Shown: in pieces, positions 30,148 to 38,085 of the stretch
Layout of the letters: each line of letters begins with the position of its first letter
How positions within the stretch are numbered: position 1 is the stretch's first letter
Source of the DNA: Agromyces terreus
Lineage (GTDB): Bacteria > Actinomycetota > Actinomycetes > Actinomycetales > Microbacteriaceae
Direction of reading: 5' to 3'
NCBI RefSeq assembly: GCF_009749465.1
Contig: NZ_WBIS01000001.1
Coordinates: forward strand, 496,001 to 560,000
DNA length: 64,000 bases
The notes under the pieces: model-generated
What the model saw: only the letters and a program-made list of their open reading frames with translations
Told to the model about the DNA's origin: nothing
Database searches by the model: none
Program-made: the position numbers and the translations under genes

Positions 30148-32601
30148 ATGGAACGCAACAAGCGCAACCGGGACTTCGCCGAGACGCGTACGCCCATCGG
30201 CGTGCTCGGCGGCATCCTGGGGCTCGTGGTCGCGAGCGCCATGGCGGCCGGGCTCATCGTCGTGGGGGTCACGCCCGCGCTCGCCACCGTCGGCATGGCG
30301 GCGTCCGGCACGATCGACATGTTCGAGCGGCTGCCCGGATACCTGCGCATCGGCGAGCTCTCGCAGAAGAGCAACATCTACGCGACCCGTTCCGACGGCA
30401 CGAACGTGCTGCTCGCCTCCTTCTACGACCAGAACCGGGTCGAGGTCGGCTGGGATCAGATCAGCGACTTCGCGAAGGACGCGACCGTGGCCGGCGAGGA
30501 TCCGCGGTTCTACGACCACGGCGGCGTCGACCTGCAGGGCACGCTGCGCGCCGCGCTGACGACCGCCGCCGGGCGCGAGACGCAGGGCGGATCCTCGATC
30601 GCCCAGCAGTACGTGAAGAACGTGCGCGTCCAGCAGTGCGAGCGCGACGCCGACGAGGTCGCGCTCGAAGACCTCACCGAGGAGGAAATCGCCGCCCTCA
30701 CCGGCGACGAGCGGTTCGCCCTCGTCGAGGACGCGCGGCTCGACTGCTACGACTCGGCGACCGAGACGAGCATCGACCGCAAGCTGAAGGAGATGCGCCT
30801 CGCGATCGGGGTCGAGAAGCGCTACTCGAAGAACGAGATCCTGCTCGGCTACCTCAACATCGCGGGCTTCGGCGGAACGGTCTACGGCATCGAGGCCGCC
30901 GCGAACTACTACTACAGCACCTCCGCCGCGAACCTCACGCTGCCGCAGGCCGCATCGCTCGTCGCGATCGTGAACAACCCGGTCAAGTTCCAGCTCGACA
31001 AGCCCGAGAGCGAGACGAACGGCGCCGCGAACGGGTACGCCGCGAACACCGCTCGCCGCAACTACCTGCTGCGTCAGATGGAGCACGAGAAGAAGATCAC
31101 GCCCGAGCAGTACGAGGCGGCGATCGCGACCCCGGTCGAACCGGTCATCACCGAGCCGAGCACGGGCTGCCAGACGGCGAAGGGCGCCGCCTACTTCTGC
31201 GACTACGTCAAGCACATCCTGCAGAACGATCCGACGTTCGGCGACGACGACGAGGAGCGACTGCTGAACTTCCGCCGCGGCGGCTATCAGGTGTACACGA
31301 GCCTCGACCTCGACCTGCAGGCCGCGGCCGAGCGGGCGATCGCCGAGAACGTGCCCTCCACGTATCCCGGATGGGACGTGGGGGCCGTGATCTCGAGCGT
31401 CCAGGTCGGCACGGGGCGGGTGCTGGCGATGGCGCAGAACAAGGTCTACAGCCAGGACCCGAAGGTCGTGAACGGCAATCCGGCCTACTCGGGCATCAAC
31501 TACAACACCGACTACGACTACGGCGGCTCGAGCGGGTTCCAGCCGGGTTCCTCCTACAAGGTCTTCACGCTCGCGGAGTGGCTCGCGTCGGGGCATGCGC
31601 TGACCGAGCGGGTCAACTCGAGCCGCAAGTCCAACTGGGGGGCCTTCAACGACAGCTGCCTCGGAACCCAGTACGCCGACCCCGGTTGGAACCCCCGCAA
31701 CGACGCCAACGAGCCGGGCGGGCGATACAGCGCGCTCGAGTCCACGATCGGATCGATCAACACCGGATTCCTCGGCATGGCCAAACTGCTCGACCAGTGC
31801 GGCATCGCGAACAAGGCCAGGGCGTTCGGCGTGCACCGCGCCGACGGCGACCCGCTCGTGCAGTTCCCGTCGGCGGTGCTCGGCATCAACGAGGTCGCCC
31901 CGCTCAGCATGGCGGTCGCGTTCGCGGGCATCGCGAACAACGGCGTCGCGTGCACCCCGATCGCGATCGACCGCATCGTCGGCCCCGACGGCGCCGAGAT
32001 CACGCCCCCGAAGTCGGCCTGCGCCGCCGCGGTGACCCCCGCCGTCGCGGGCGCCATGCACTACGCCATGTCGCGCGTCATGGAGTACGGCACCGGCTAC
32101 GCCTCGAGCGCGGCGCTGAACCCGTGGGTGCCGGTCATCGGCAAGACCGGCACGACCGACGGCGCGAAGGACACCTGGATGGTGGGCGCGAGCATGAAGG
32201 TCGCGACCGCGGCCGCGGTGGTGAGCGTCAACGGCGATGCGAACCAGCGCGGCATCTCCTTCGCCTCCGGCGAGGCTGCGACGGCGCGACACCGGATGTG
32301 GCCGATCGTGATGTCGGCCGCTTCCGCCAAGTACGGCGGGGGAGGGTTCACGATGGCGGGCCCCGAGGCGGTCGCCCCGCTGACCTCGCCCACGCCGTTC
32401 GACGACATCCCGCTGGCGCCCGTCGAGCCGTCGCCGTCTCCGTCCCCGTCTGCTCCCGCGGCGCCCGCGCCCGCGCCCGCGCCGGCGCCCTCCCCGGACG
32501 GCGGCGGAGGCGGCGACGACGCCGGACAGCCCGGCGACCGCACCCTCGAGCCGCGCGACGACGGCGACCGCGGCGGGCCGAATCAGCCGGACGGCGGCTG
32601 A
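30148..32601 (+). CDS. Class A penicillin-binding protein (transglycosylase/transpeptidase)
   Basis: 817 residues building peptidoglycan outside the membrane. One N-terminal helix (residues about 17-45). Glycosyltransferase 51 domain: catalytic Glu E117 in AGEDPRFYDHGG, GGSSIAQQYVKN near 148, then an acidic insert of about 50 residues containing two Cys before the RKLKEMRLAI motif near 210. Transpeptidase domain: S468-x-x-K471, SIN near 535, KTGTT at 666. The tail is Pro/Ala then Gly/Asp-rich. Start supported by GGGGGGTGAG upstream of ATG 30148. The nearby transglycosylase inserts may mark a PonA-type subgroup; which PonA cannot be told. Confidence 0.93.
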   Translation: MERNKRNRDFAETRTPIGVLGGILGLVVASAMAAGLIVVGVTPALATVGMAASGTIDMFERLPGYLRIGELSQKSNIYATRSDGTNVLLASFYDQNRVEVGWDQISDFAKDATVAGEDPRFYDHGGVDLQGTLRAALTTAAGRETQGGSSIAQQYVKNVRVQQCERDADEVALEDLTEEEIAALTGDERFALVEDARLDCYDSATETSIDRKLKEMRLAIGVEKRYSKNEILLGYLNIAGFGGTVYGIEAAANYYYSTSAANLTLPQAASLVAIVNNPVKFQLDKPESETNGAANGYAANTARRNYLLRQMEHEKKITPEQYEAAIATPVEPVITEPSTGCQTAKGAAYFCDYVKHILQNDPTFGDDDEERLLNFRRGGYQVYTSLDLDLQAAAERAIAENVPSTYPGWDVGAVISSVQVGTGRVLAMAQNKVYSQDPKVVNGNPAYSGINYNTDYDYGGSSGFQPGSSYKVFTLAEWLASGHALTERVNSSRKSNWGAFNDSCLGTQYADPGWNPRNDANEPGGRYSALESTIGSINTGFLGMAKLLDQCGIANKARAFGVHRADGDPLVQFPSAVLGINEVAPLSMAVAFAGIANNGVACTPIAIDRIVGPDGAEITPPKSACAAAVTPAVAGAMHYAMSRVMEYGTGYASSAALNPWVPVIGKTGTTDGAKDTWMVGASMKVATAAAVVSVNGDANQRGISFASGEAATARHRMWPIVMSAASAKYGGGGFTMAGPEAVAPLTSPTPFDDIPLAPVEPSPSPSPSAPAAPAPAPAPAPSPDGGGGGDDAGQPGDRTLEPRDDGDRGGPNQPDGG

Positions 32602-32658
32602 CGGCGCTCGCGCCCGCCCGCGCCCGCGTCTGCGCGCATGCGGCGCGCGACCTCTGCG

Positions 32659-33297
32659 TCAGAAGTCGAGCGTGTCGCCCGGTTCGAGCGGGAGGTACTC
32701 GCCGCCGCCCTGCTCGACGGCCCACGCGAGCCGCGCGTTCGAGAGCGCCTTGCCCGCCTGCGAGAGCAGCATCTCGTGCGTCGGGAACGCGCGGCGGGGC
32801 GCGACGGCGATCACGTAGTCCATGGCCTCGGAGATCTTCATCCAGGGCGCGCTGGCCGGAGCGGCCAGGACGTCGACCTCGACGCCGGACGGCACCGTGA
32901 ACGAGTCGCCGCCGTAGTAGAGGGCGTCGTCGACGAGCACGCCGAGGTTGTCGATGATCGGGATCGACGAGTGGATCTCGGCGTGGTGCCCGCCGAAGAA
33001 GCGCAGACGGAAGGGGCCCACCTCGACCTCGTCGCCCGCGGCGACGACCTCGACGGCGAAATCGGATGCCGCGGCCGCGACGCCCGCGGGCCCGAAGATG
33101 CGCACGTCGGGGCTGGCCTCGATGATGCGGTTGAGCTGCTCGGGCGTCCAGTGGTCGTTGTGCTCGTGGGTGATCACGACGGCCACGGCACCCGTGCCCT
33201 CGGTGATCGGGGTGGTGAACGATCCGGGGTCGATGAAGAGCCGGTCGCCCGAGTGGTCGATGACGAGGGCGGCGTGTTCGAGCTTCGTGAGGCGCAT
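32659..33297 (-). CDS. MBL-fold metallo-hydrolase (UlaG-like)
   Basis: 212 residues. Start MRLTKLEHAALVID, a metal-binding HEHNDH motif near residue 46, GGHHAEIH near 104, and PTHEMLLS near 178 give the His/Asp ligands of the metallo-beta-lactamase fold. The arrangement is that of small UlaG-like proteins, which include L-ascorbate-6-phosphate lactonase, but the substrate is not known. ATG 33297 is preferred over an in-frame ATG at 33333 because the fold begins directly at MRLTKLEH. It is divergent from the lipid kinase with a 62-base gap. Confidence 0.85.
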   Translation of the reverse strand: MRLTKLEHAALVIDHSGDRLFIDPGSFTTPITEGTGAVAVVITHEHNDHWTPEQLNRIIEASPDVRIFGPAGVAAAASDFAVEVVAAGDEVEVGPFRLRFFGGHHAEIHSSIPIIDNLGVLVDDALYYGGDSFTVPSGVEVDVLAAPASAPWMKISEAMDYVIAVAPRRAFPTHEMLLSQAGKALSNARLAWAVEQGGGEYLPLEPGDTLDF

Positions 33298-33347
33298 GTT
33301 CCGAGCCAACACCCGCGGCCCCGCGCGATGCAACCCGTCGCGGATGC

Positions 33348-33353
33348 CAGAAT
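33348..33353 (+). promoter_or_regulatory. -10 box, leaderless promoter of the lipid kinase gene
   Basis: CAGAAT, 6 bases, then ATG 33360. Confidence 0.45.
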
Positions 33354-33359
33354 CACTGC

Positions 33360-34265
33360 ATGACCGCCTCCGCCAAGCGACTGCTCGTCGCCGTGAACCC
33401 GTCTGCCTCGTTCGGGCGGCATCGCGACGTGGGCGCGGCCACGACGACCCGGTTGCTCGCGGCGGGGCACGACGTCGCGATGCTGCAGGAGGCGAACTTC
33501 GAACTGCTGCGCCGCGAGGCCGAGCACGCCTTCGCGGGCGGCGTCGACGGCCTCGTGGTCGTCGGCGGCGACGGCATGGTCTCGCTCGCGGTGAACATCG
33601 TCGCGGGCACCGGGGTGCCGTTCGGCGTGGTTCCGGCCGGCACCGGGAACGATCTCGCCCGGGGCCTCGGCCTTCCCCACGACGACCCCGCCGCGGGACT
33701 GGACGCCCTCATGGCCTCGCTCGACCGCGAGCCCCGGGTCATCGACGCGGGCGTGATCCGGCGCGAGGCATCCGCTCCGGTGTGGTTCGCGGGCATCGTG
33801 TCGGCCGGGTTCGACGCACTGGTGAACGAGCGTGCCAACCGCATGACGAGGCCGAAGGGCCCCAGCCGGTACACGCTCGCCCTGGTGCGCGAACTCGCGA
33901 CGTTCACCCCGCGCCGATACGTGATGACGATCGACGGGGTGCGGCGCGAGCAGCGCGCGATGCTCGTCTCGGTGGCGAACAACTCCTCGCTCGGCGGCGG
34001 CATGACGCTCGTGCCGCACGCCGACCTGTCCGACGGCCTGCTCGACGTCTTCATCGTGCACCCGCTCTCCCGGGCGGGCCTCGTGGCCGTCTTCCCGAAG
34101 GTGTTCAAGGGCGAGCACACGGGGCATCCGCGGGTCGAGTTCCTCCGCGCGCGGCACGTGAGCCTCGAGGCATCCGACGTCGTGGCCTACGCCGACGGCG
34201 AGCGGGTCGGCGCGCTGCCGGTCGAGATCGAGGTCGTGCCGGGGGCGCTGCGGGTCTTCGCCTGA
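33360..34265 (+). CDS. Diacylglycerol kinase-family lipid kinase
   Basis: 301 residues. LLVAVNPSASFGR at the N-terminus, the nucleotide-binding VVGGDGMVSLAVN near residue 72, and PAGTGNDLARGLGLP near 92 are the hallmarks of DagK/YegS/sphingosine kinases. The C-terminal half is a beta-sandwich with YADGER near 278. The usual role is phosphorylating diacylglycerol back to phosphatidic acid, or making phosphatidylinositol-mannoside precursors in actinobacteria; the exact lipid is undetermined. Confidence 0.88.
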   Translation: MTASAKRLLVAVNPSASFGRHRDVGAATTTRLLAAGHDVAMLQEANFELLRREAEHAFAGGVDGLVVVGGDGMVSLAVNIVAGTGVPFGVVPAGTGNDLARGLGLPHDDPAAGLDALMASLDREPRVIDAGVIRREASAPVWFAGIVSAGFDALVNERANRMTRPKGPSRYTLALVRELATFTPRRYVMTIDGVRREQRAMLVSVANNSSLGGGMTLVPHADLSDGLLDVFIVHPLSRAGLVAVFPKVFKGEHTGHPRVEFLRARHVSLEASDVVAYADGERVGALPVEIEVVPGALRVFA

Positions 34266-34285
34266 CCCCGATCGGATGCCTCGAC

Positions 34286-34306
34286 GCGGCGTCTCGTCGA
34301 CGCCGC
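34286..34306 (+). terminator. Hairpin after the lipid kinase gene
   Basis: GCGGCGT (34286-34292) with ACGCCGC (34300-34306), followed by a second overlapping GC-rich hairpin (GCCGCC/GGCGGC) up to 34321. It separates the kinase from the tRNA-Glu promoter. Confidence 0.55.
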
Positions 34307-34326
34307 CGCCTCGGCGGCGGCTCGAT

Positions 34327-34356
34327 TTGGACGGCGCCCCGAACCTGTGTCATACT
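34327..34356 (+). promoter_or_regulatory. Promoter of tRNA-Glu
   Basis: TTGGAC (34327-34332) and CATACT (34351-34356) with an 18-base spacer. The -35 box is identical to that of tRNA-Gln. Confidence 0.7.
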
Positions 34357-34373
34357 CTTCAAGTTGTCAGTTC

Positions 34374-34446
34374 GGCCCCATCGTTTAGCGGCCTAGGACA
34401 CCGCCCTCTCACGGCGGCAGCGCGGGTTCAAATCCCGCTGGGGTCA
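34374..34446 (+). tRNA. tRNA-Glu (anticodon CTC)
   Basis: 73 bases: acceptor GGCCCCA/TGGGGTC with discriminator A, anticodon arm CCGCC-CTCTCAC-GGCGG with CTC, T arm GCGGG-TTCAAAT-CCCGC. CCA is not encoded, although the downstream bases begin CCA by chance. Confidence 0.95.
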
Positions 34447-34475
34447 CCAATCGCGTGACATGCTGACAACACCCG

Positions 34476-34503
34476 GAATGCCCTCGCCTCGGCGGGGGCA
34501 TTC
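34476..34503 (+). terminator. Terminator of tRNA-Glu
   Basis: GAATGCCC pairs with GGGCATTC around a nested CGCC/GGCG stem (34476-34503). Confidence 0.75.
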
Positions 34504-34556
34504 GGCGTTTCCGGGCGGGTGTCCCGGCATCGGGCGACCGGGTCGCGGATGACCGC

Positions 34557-34562
34557 TAGACT
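34557..34562 (+). promoter_or_regulatory. -10 box of the terC riboswitch transcript
   Basis: TAGACT just before the aptamer; a start near 34569 would place the RNA's 5' end at the base of the first riboswitch stem. Confidence 0.5.
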
Positions 34563-34570
34563 CGCCGGAG

Positions 34571-34723
34571 CGAAGGGGAGTATCCCGCAGGGCGTCCGCG
34601 TCCTGAGCCACGATCGTCAGTACGAGCGCCGAAGTCGCCGCTCCGGGCGTGGCAGCGCACGAGTCGTGCGACAGGGAGAGACTTTCGGGTTCCGTCGTAC
34701 CCATCCTCCCGAAAGGCCGCACG
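34571..34723 (+). promoter_or_regulatory. Manganese riboswitch (yybP-ykoY) controlling terC
   Basis: The aptamer landmarks are present: AAGGGGAGTATCCCG (34573-34587), the second conserved loop with CGTCAGTACG (34615-34624), and the closing AGACTTTCG (34679-34687). The basal stem can form between CGAAG (34571-34575) and CTTTCG (34682-34687). The same 3' strand, CTTTCGGG (34682-34689), is perfectly complementary to CCCGAAAG (34708-34715), which includes the GAAAGG ribosome-binding site of terC. This predicts a translational ON switch: metal binding keeps the basal stem and frees the ribosome-binding site. The family senses Mn and often sits in front of TerC-type exporters. Structure was judged by eye. 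Confidence 0.85.
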
Positions 34724-35745
34724 TGCTGCAGCTCCCCGCCTGGTTCGAAATCGGGTCCCTCGTCGTCCTCACGTTGATCCTGATCGCCGACCTCCTGCTC
34801 GTCGTGAAGCGGCCGCATGTCCCGTCGTTCCGCGAGTCCACCCTCTGGGTCGTGTTCTACGTGGGTCTCGCGCTGCTCTTCGCGCTCCTCATGTTCCTGC
34901 TCGGCGACGCCGAGCACGCGGGGCAGTTCATCGCCGGATGGCTGACGGAGTACAGCCTGTCGATCGACAACCTGTTCGTGTTCGTGATCATCATGGCGAG
35001 GTTCGCCGTGCCGAAGAAGCTCCAGCAGGAGGTGCTCATGGTGGGCATCATCCTCGCCCTGATCTTCCGCGGCGTCTTCATCCTGCTGGGCGCGCAGCTC
35101 ATCGAGAACTTCAGCTGGATCTTCTACCTCTTCGGCGCCTGGCTCGTCTACACCGCCTACCAGCAGGCGTTCGTCGAGCACGACGACGACAAGGACAACC
35201 TCCTGGTGCGCATCCTGCGTCGGCGCGTGAAGATCTCCGACGAGTACGACGGCATCAAGATCCGCACGGTGGTCGACGGCCACCGCATGTACACGCCGAT
35301 CCTGTTCGTCTTCATCGCGATCGGCACGACCGACCTGCTCTTCGCGCTCGACTCGATCCCCGCGATCTTCGGCATCACGCAGAGCGCGTTCATCGTCTTC
35401 ACGGCGAACGTGTTCGCGCTCATGGGGCTGCGCCAGCTCTACTTCCTCCTCGGGGGCCTGCTCGAGCGGCTCGAGTACCTCAAGTACGGCATCGCGTTCA
35501 TCCTCGCCTTCATCGGGGTCAAGCTCGTGCTGCACGCGATGCACGTCAACGAACTGCCCTTCATCAACGGCGGCGAGCACATCGAGTGGGCGCCCGAGAT
35601 CTCGACCTGGATGTCGCTCGGCGTCATCGTCGCGGCCATGGCCGTGGCGACGGTCGCGAGCGTCATCAAGGCGAACGTCGACGCCAAGCAGCGTGGGCAC
35701 AAGCTCATGGACGAGGTGCCGCACTTCACCGACGACGCGCGCTGA
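34723..35745 (+). CDS. TerC-family membrane protein (probable manganese exporter)
   Basis: 340 residues with nine or so hydrophobic segments. TerC motifs: LTEYSLSIDNLFVFVIIM near residue 80, GTTDLLFALDSIPAIFGIT near 205 (acidic residues in membrane), and LGGLLERLEYLKYG near 248. A polar cytoplasmic loop lies around residues 148-188. Bacillus TerC relatives (MeeF/MeeY) export Mn2+ to metallate secreted enzymes, and the Mn riboswitch upstream supports the same metal here. GTG 34723 is fixed by GAAAGG 6 bases upstream. Confidence 0.9.
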   Translation: MLQLPAWFEIGSLVVLTLILIADLLLVVKRPHVPSFRESTLWVVFYVGLALLFALLMFLLGDAEHAGQFIAGWLTEYSLSIDNLFVFVIIMARFAVPKKLQQEVLMVGIILALIFRGVFILLGAQLIENFSWIFYLFGAWLVYTAYQQAFVEHDDDKDNLLVRILRRRVKISDEYDGIKIRTVVDGHRMYTPILFVFIAIGTTDLLFALDSIPAIFGITQSAFIVFTANVFALMGLRQLYFLLGGLLERLEYLKYGIAFILAFIGVKLVLHAMHVNELPFINGGEHIEWAPEISTWMSLGVIVAAMAVATVASVIKANVDAKQRGHKLMDEVPHFTDDAR

Positions 35746-35814
35746 CCGGGCCGTCCCTCGGGGCGCACGGCCGCCCTCCGGCCGTCGCGGTCCGAGCACG
35801 GCGCCGCGACTTGC

Positions 35815-35820
35815 TAGTTT
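35815..35820 (+). promoter_or_regulatory. -10 box upstream of the PP2C gene
   Basis: TAGTTT with a predicted leader of about 60 bases and GAGGAG (35876-35881) ahead of GTG 35886. It is the likely main promoter of the phosphatase-FHA-kinase operon. Confidence 0.4.
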
Positions 35821-35885
35821 GGGGTGGCGGCGCCGGGTGCGGCGCCCGGGAATCTCCCGGTTGGTGAACGGCGACGAGGAGCACC

Positions 35886-36770
35886 GTGTCCCCTGATGGC
35901 GAAGACGTCGTCGCGCTCGAGCAGGCTTCGGCCGTGATCGCTCACAGCGCGCGAACGGATGTCGGGCGCGTGCGCAGCGTGAACGAAGACGCCTTCCTCG
36001 CGGAAGCGCCCGTCTACCTCGTGGCCGACGGCATGGGCGGTCACGCGCGCGGCGACGCGGCGAGCCGTGCCGTCGTCGAGACGTTCCGACGCCACCTCGC
36101 GGTCGGCTCGCCGTCCACGCCCGAACAGGTGCTCGACGCGATCCACTCCTCGAACGAGGCCGTCCGCGCCCTGAGCGACGAGGGCGACGAGGGCACGGCG
36201 GTGGCCGGCACCACGCTCACGGGCGTGGCGCTCGTCGACGCCGGCGACGGCGCCGGGTTCCACTGGCTGGCCTTCAACGTCGGCGACTCCCGCATCTACA
36301 CCTGGGACGGTCGCACGCTCCGCCAGCTCAGCGTCGACCATTCCGCGGTGCAGGAACTCGTCGACGCCGGGCTCCTCTCGCCAGAAGACGCCGAACGCCA
36401 TCCCGACCGCAATGTGATCACGAGGGCCATCGGCGCCGACGACGTCGTCGAGCCCGACCTCTGGCTCATCCCCGCCTCCGGGCGGCAGGTCTTCCTGCTC
36501 TGCTCCGACGGCCTCAGCAAGGAGGTCGACGACGAGACCATCGCGCGGGTGCTCACGGGCGACACCGGGCACGCGGCCGGCCTCGCGGGCGAGCTCGTCG
36601 ACCTGGCGCTCGAGCACGGCGGCCGCGACAACGTGAGCGTGGTCGTCGTCGAGTCGGCGCTCGCCGCACCCGACGACGCGTCCACGAGGGACCGCCCCGC
36701 CGAGGTCTTCGCGTCAGAGGACACGACCCCGAGACGAGAGGACGGCGCCCATGGCGACGTACACGACTGA
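35886..36770 (+). CDS. PP2C-type Ser/Thr protein phosphatase
   Basis: 294 residues. Metal-binding acids are in VNEDAF (E34, D35) and VADGMGGH (D48), then GDSRIY near residue 135, LLCSDGLSKEVDD near 203 and GGRDNVSVVVVE near 244: a complete, probably active PPM phosphatase of the PstP type. It is expected to reverse the action of the kinase two genes downstream. The last 35 residues are Asp/Arg-rich and outside the fold. Its 3' end overlaps the FHA gene by 20 bases. No membrane helix, so unlike PstP it is cytoplasmic. Confidence 0.92.
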   Translation: MSPDGEDVVALEQASAVIAHSARTDVGRVRSVNEDAFLAEAPVYLVADGMGGHARGDAASRAVVETFRRHLAVGSPSTPEQVLDAIHSSNEAVRALSDEGDEGTAVAGTTLTGVALVDAGDGAGFHWLAFNVGDSRIYTWDGRTLRQLSVDHSAVQELVDAGLLSPEDAERHPDRNVITRAIGADDVVEPDLWLIPASGRQVFLLCSDGLSKEVDDETIARVLTGDTGHAAGLAGELVDLALEHGGRDNVSVVVVESALAAPDDASTRDRPAEVFASEDTTPRREDGAHGDVHD

Positions 36771-38085
36771 TCCAGAGGGCTCCGCGCTCGCCGTGGTCCG
36801 CGGCTCGACCGTGCTGATGGTTCCGGCCGAGGCGGCCGACGCCCTGAACGACCTGTGGCCCGTGCTCGCCGAGGCCGACCCCACGCGCGCCGTGCTCGAC
36901 CGGCTGACGGCCGACGGCCTCTCCGAGACGCCGTCCTTCGCCCTCGCGGTCCACACCGAGGGCGGCGGCGAGGTGCGCCTCGTCGTGCGCGGTCGGTTCG
37001 CGGCGCGCGTCGACCTCGAGCTCGTCGAGGGCGCCGGCGTGTCGACCTGGGTCGAGCGGGTCGTCAGGGGCCGCACGGTCGTCGTGAAGGCGACGGATGC
37101 CTCGCCCACGGGCCGCCCGACGTTGCCGATCATCGAGGGCGTGGTGCCTGCGGCATCCGTCACGTCGACGGGCATCGAGGCCGTGACGGAGTCGGTCGCG
37201 CCCGCGCCCGTGTCCGTGGCCGCCGCCGAGTCGGGCGAGGCCGCTGCGGCGGACCCGGGCGATGCCGGCCCGTCCGAGGCGGGTGCGGCCGAGAGCCCGG
37301 CCGCCGCCGCAACGAAGGGCACCTCGGCCGCGGGCGCGGTGCCGACGGAGCCCGTGCGCACGCCGGCCTTCCCGCCCCCGCCGGCTCCTCCGGCGTCCCC
37401 GGCCGCCCCGGGCGCCGACTCCGATGCCGACGGCGGGGCCCCGGCCTCGCTCGACGACGCCACCGTCGTCTCGGTGTCGGGCCGCTCCGCCCGCGCGCTC
37501 GCGGCGCAGCAGGCCCAGTCCGGCGCCGAGCAGACCATGATCCCGCCGACCGAGACCGCATCCGGCGACGACGCCGACGGCGCCGACGGCGGCGACGGCG
37601 GCGACGGCGGCGACGGCGGCGACGCGGTGCAGGCGGGCGACCATGACGGCATGACCATCGTCGGCCTCGACCTCCAGCGGCTGCGCGAGCGTCGGGGCGA
37701 CGCTGAGCGGTCCGCGCCGCAGGCGGCCGATTCCCCGTCCGAGGCGAAGTCGCTCGCGCTCCGCCTGCCCGACGGCACCATCGAGCCGATCACCCACGAG
37801 GTCGTGCTCGGGCGCTCGCCGAGCGCGAGCCAGCTCGCCGGCGGGCGGTTGCCGAAGGTCGTCGCCATCGGCGCGGGCGATCACGACATCTCCCGCAACC
37901 ACGTGCGCGTCACCGTCGAAGGCGACACGGTCGTCGTCACCGACCTCCACTCGCGCAACGGCACGCATGTCGCCCAGCCCGGCAAGGCGCCGGTGCGGCT
38001 CCGCGCCGGGGAGCCGACGCCGGTGCTCACGGGCACCGTGGTCGACCTCGGCGGCGGTTGGACCCTCCAGGTGGTCGCGATCTGA
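36751..38085 (+). CDS. FHA-domain protein with long Ala/Pro-rich linker
   Basis: 444 residues. Residues 1-125 form a conserved N-terminal domain (VVRGSTVLMVPAEAADALN, then FALAVHTEGGGEVRLVVRGR) not recognised. Residues about 130-320 are Ala/Pro/Asp-rich, including a GGD repeat near residue 285. Residues about 335-440 are an FHA domain: EVVLGRSPSA (phosphothreonine-binding Arg), ISRNHVRV and DLHSRNGTHV. It would bind phosphothreonine on partners, probably substrates of the kinase that follows. It ends with a TGATG junction on that kinase gene. Confidence 0.85.
   Translation: MATYTTDPEGSALAVVRGSTVLMVPAEAADALNDLWPVLAEADPTRAVLDRLTADGLSETPSFALAVHTEGGGEVRLVVRGRFAARVDLELVEGAGVSTWVERVVRGRTVVVKATDASPTGRPTLPIIEGVVPAASVTSTGIEAVTESVAPAPVSVAAAESGEAAAADPGDAGPSEAGAAESPAAAATKGTSAAGAVPTEPVRTPAFPPPPAPPASPAAPGADSDADGGAPASLDDATVVSVSGRSARALAAQQAQSGAEQTMIPPTETASGDDADGADGGDGGDGGDGGDAVQAGDHDGMTIVGLDLQRLRERRGDAERSAPQAADSPSEAKSLALRLPDGTIEPITHEVVLGRSPSASQLAGGRLPKVVAIGAGDHDISRNHVRVTVEGDTVVVTDLHSRNGTHVAQPGKAPVRLRAGEPTPVLTGTVVDLGGGWTLQVVAI
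37587..37622 (+). repeat. 9-base tandem repeat in the first FHA gene
   Basis: Four in-frame copies of a GGCGGCGAC unit code Gly-Gly-Asp repeats in the disordered linker; copy number could change without frameshift. Confidence 0.85.
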
